6,852 bases of DNA from the NCBI GenBank assembly GCA_003223895.1, contig QHXD01000538.1, forward strand, positions 1 through 6,852. Direction: 5' to 3'. Below the pieces are notes generated by a model. It was given only the letters and a program-made list of their open reading frames with translations. It made no database searches and was not told where the DNA came from. The position numbers were made by a program, and so were the translations under genes. The DNA is from Acidobacteriota bacterium (GTDB lineage: Bacteria > Acidobacteriota > Terriglobia > 20CM-2-55-15). Positions 5,772 to 6,852 of the stretch are shown piece after piece. Positions within the stretch are counted from its first letter, which is position 1. Each line of letters begins with the position of its first letter.

Positions 5772-6167
5772 ATGGCGGGATCTCCACGACTCCGTATCGA
5801 TCTCGACTCTCCCATCCCGGCCACGCGCCAGATCGCCGATGGGTTGCGGGTTCAACTGGTGGAGGGCGCGCTCCGGCCAGGCACGGACTTGCCCTCCGTT
5901 CGCCAGGTTGCGATGGAGCTTGGAGTACATTTCAATACCGTGGCGGAAGCGTACCGAATGCTGGCGGCGGAAGGGTGGCTGGATTTGCGGCACGGGCGCG
6001 GGGCGCGCGTGGTGGAGCGCAAGCCGCCCGCGGCGGCTTCTCGCATGGACCTTGCCGATTACCGGCGGCGCCTGCGCGAGCTGATCTCGCAGATGCGCGC
6101 CGGCGGCGTCTCGCCGGCCAGGATCGCCGATGAACTGCGCTCATTCGCAGAAGGATTGCAACCATGA
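5772..6167 (+). CDS. GntR-family transcriptional regulator, YtrA subfamily
   Basis: The 131-residue cytoplasmic protein has an N-terminal winged HTH: SPIPATRQIADGLRVQLVEG (12-31), LRPGTDLPSVRQVAMELGVH (33-52) with the characteristic LPSVRQ, then NTVAEAYRMLAAEGWL and the wing RHGRGARVV. The C-terminal tail is only about 50 residues and helical, as in YtrA-type regulators, which lack a large ligand domain and usually control an adjacent transporter or membrane-protein operon. The ATG at 5772 fits the family's N-terminus. An alternative ATG at 5718 has AAGGAG upstream, but only 3 bases away, and would put the operator inside the coding region. The stop overlaps the start of the next gene (ATGA, 6164-6167), so both are cotranscribed and probably translationally coupled. 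Confidence 0.92.
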   Translation: MAGSPRLRIDLDSPIPATRQIADGLRVQLVEGALRPGTDLPSVRQVAMELGVHFNTVAEAYRMLAAEGWLDLRHGRGARVVERKPPAAASRMDLADYRRRLRELISQMRAGGVSPARIADELRSFAEGLQP

Positions 6168-6505
6168 TGCTGGCGATTCCGTTTTTGAGCCACCTCTTGA
6201 TGAGCGTGATCATGTCGCTCTTCCGTATCTGACGCGGAGAGAGATCCTGTTCGGCGTGGTGGTGCCCGCCGATTTTCGGTCGCGGCCCGAAGGCCGCCGC
6301 GCGATCCGCGGGTTTCGATTCGCGGTAGCGATTCCGGCTATCGCCGGTCTGATAAGCATCGCGCTGCTGAACTCGCGAGTTGTTCCGGTCGTGATCCTGG
6401 GTCCTCACCTCGATGATAGGTGGCCTGGCCATGCAACCCCTGATCAGGCTGCCGGGACCCGCGCTGGCTGGGGTCTCCACGGCGATCCTAGTCCGCTCGT
6501 GCTGA
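6164..6505 (+). pseudogene. Broken membrane-protein gene coupled to the GntR regulator
   Basis: Translation from the overlapping ATG at 6164 gives a hydrophobic start, MMLAIPFLSHLLMSVIMSLF, then stops at 6230-6232. Moving to the next frame at about 6224 continues it as PYLTRREILFGVVVPADFRS and then RPEGRRAIRGFRFAVAIPAI through a second hydrophobic stretch (AGLISIALLNS, VVPVVILG). A return to the first frame near 6401-6410 gives SMIGGLAMQPLIRL and a third hydrophobic segment before TGA at 6503-6505. One missing C in the CTTCC run at 6222-6226 would restore LFPYLTRREILFGV exactly. The block R-x-I-L-F-G-V-x-V-P-x-x-F-R-x-x-P-E-G-R-R is typical of DUF1648/DUF5808-type membrane proteins that follow YtrA-like regulators. 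Those are much longer, so the C-terminus is also lost. A sequencing error could explain either shift, but not the truncation. Confidence 0.7.
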
Positions 6506-6659
6506 TGGGTGCGGATTCCTCGTGATGCCCTGAGCAGGCACGACCCAGCCAGACCGCCCGCCGGTATCGAAAAAGCGTTGCCAGAACACCCTGAAGAAGG
6601 CATCCTAGGAGCACCGGAAAACTCGGTTCGAAATCATTTGAACGAAAGGGAGAGTTGCC

Positions 6660-6852
6660 ATGAGAGCGACACTTCTTGGAAGGATCATCGTAGGTACAAC
6701 CCTATTGGGCCTGGTCTTCGCCGGCCTAGTGACAGCACAAAACCCGTCTCCTTCGGCGCTGACAGGTAAGGTCACTTCGCAGTCTGAAGGCGCGATGGAG
6801 GGTGTGATCATCGGTGCAAAGAAAGTGGGATCCACCATCACTACCTGGGTGG
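6660..6852 (+). CDS. Exported protein with carboxypeptidase-regulatory-like domain (5' end only)
   Basis: The gene starts at ATG 6660, after AAGGGAG with a 7-base spacing, and runs off the window with 64 residues visible. Residues 1-25 form a signal peptide (LLGLVFAGLVTA, likely cleavage before Gln26). Mature residues then read SALTGKVTSQSEGAMEGVII and GAKKVGSTITTWV, the opening beta-strands of a carboxypeptidase-regulatory-like (transthyretin-like) domain. In related proteins this domain precedes a larger part, such as a virginiamycin B lyase-like propeller or a haem domain, but which one is not visible here. The gap of 154 bases from the broken membrane gene holds no other recognisable feature; it probably carries this gene's own promoter, so cotranscription with GntR is uncertain. 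Confidence 0.85.
   Translation, partial: MRATLLGRIIVGTTLLGLVFAGLVTAQNPSPSALTGKVTSQSEGAMEGVIIGAKKVGSTITTWV

Noticed and set aside
5687..5824. N-terminal extension of the cupin gene to 5824
   Set aside because: It would cover the divergent promoter and operator and place 46 residues before a clean signal peptide. The ATG at 5686 has a perfect AAGGAGG.
5932..6603. 223-residue minus-strand ORF opposite the GntR and membrane genes
   Set aside because: Its composition is low-complexity and Arg/Ala/Pro-rich, typical of an antisense frame. The + strand frames match known families.
1..6852. CRISPR array, tRNA or rRNA genes
   Set aside because: No regularly spaced direct repeats and no cloverleaf or rRNA-like sequence were seen on either strand.

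Overview
The window is a stretch of a moderately GC-rich bacterial chromosome. Several traits suggest an Acidobacteriota genome of the Solibacter type: secreted carboxymuconolactone-decarboxylase-like and MBL-fold proteins, a YtrA-type GntR regulator followed by a membrane protein, an exported carboxypeptidase-regulatory-like domain protein, and GC-rich extragenic palindromes. This assignment is inference from gene content; no taxonomic marker is present.

Left part (1-1890). A short integrase-like remnant is followed by a secreted CMD-family protein (139-756, +). It converges on an orphan thiamine-diphosphate E1-alpha subunit (900-1889, -). A perfect 31-bp inverted repeat between the two stop codons is built from two smaller hairpins, so it looks like a paired REP-type element that could terminate both genes. 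No E1-beta gene is visible beside the alpha subunit.

Middle part (1890-4298). This is a sparse, decaying accessory zone. It holds an XRE-type regulator (2573-3022, -), a small unrecognised ORF behind it (2129-2392, -), and a probable remnant of a group II intron reverse transcriptase on the + strand (about 3577-3777). It also holds a small Cys-Cys...Cys-His protein (3872-4072, -) and a frameshifted second copy of that protein about 0.5 kb away (about 3302-3420, -). The duplicated small family is the least explained item in the window.

Right part (4299-6852). An exported cupin (5213-5686, -) and an exported MBL-fold protein (4299-5204, -) lie 8 bp apart and form a likely operon. The MBL protein has lost several canonical metal ligands. 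The operon is transcribed divergently from a YtrA-type GntR regulator (5772-6167, +). The shared intergenic region carries two 10-bp palindromes spaced exactly 20 bp apart, placed on the likely promoter of the regulator. The regulator overlaps by four bases (ATGA) a membrane-protein gene that is broken by two frameshifts. The window ends inside a secreted carboxypeptidase-regulatory-like protein. The simplest reading is that the GntR protein controls itself, the broken membrane gene and possibly the cupin-MBL operon.
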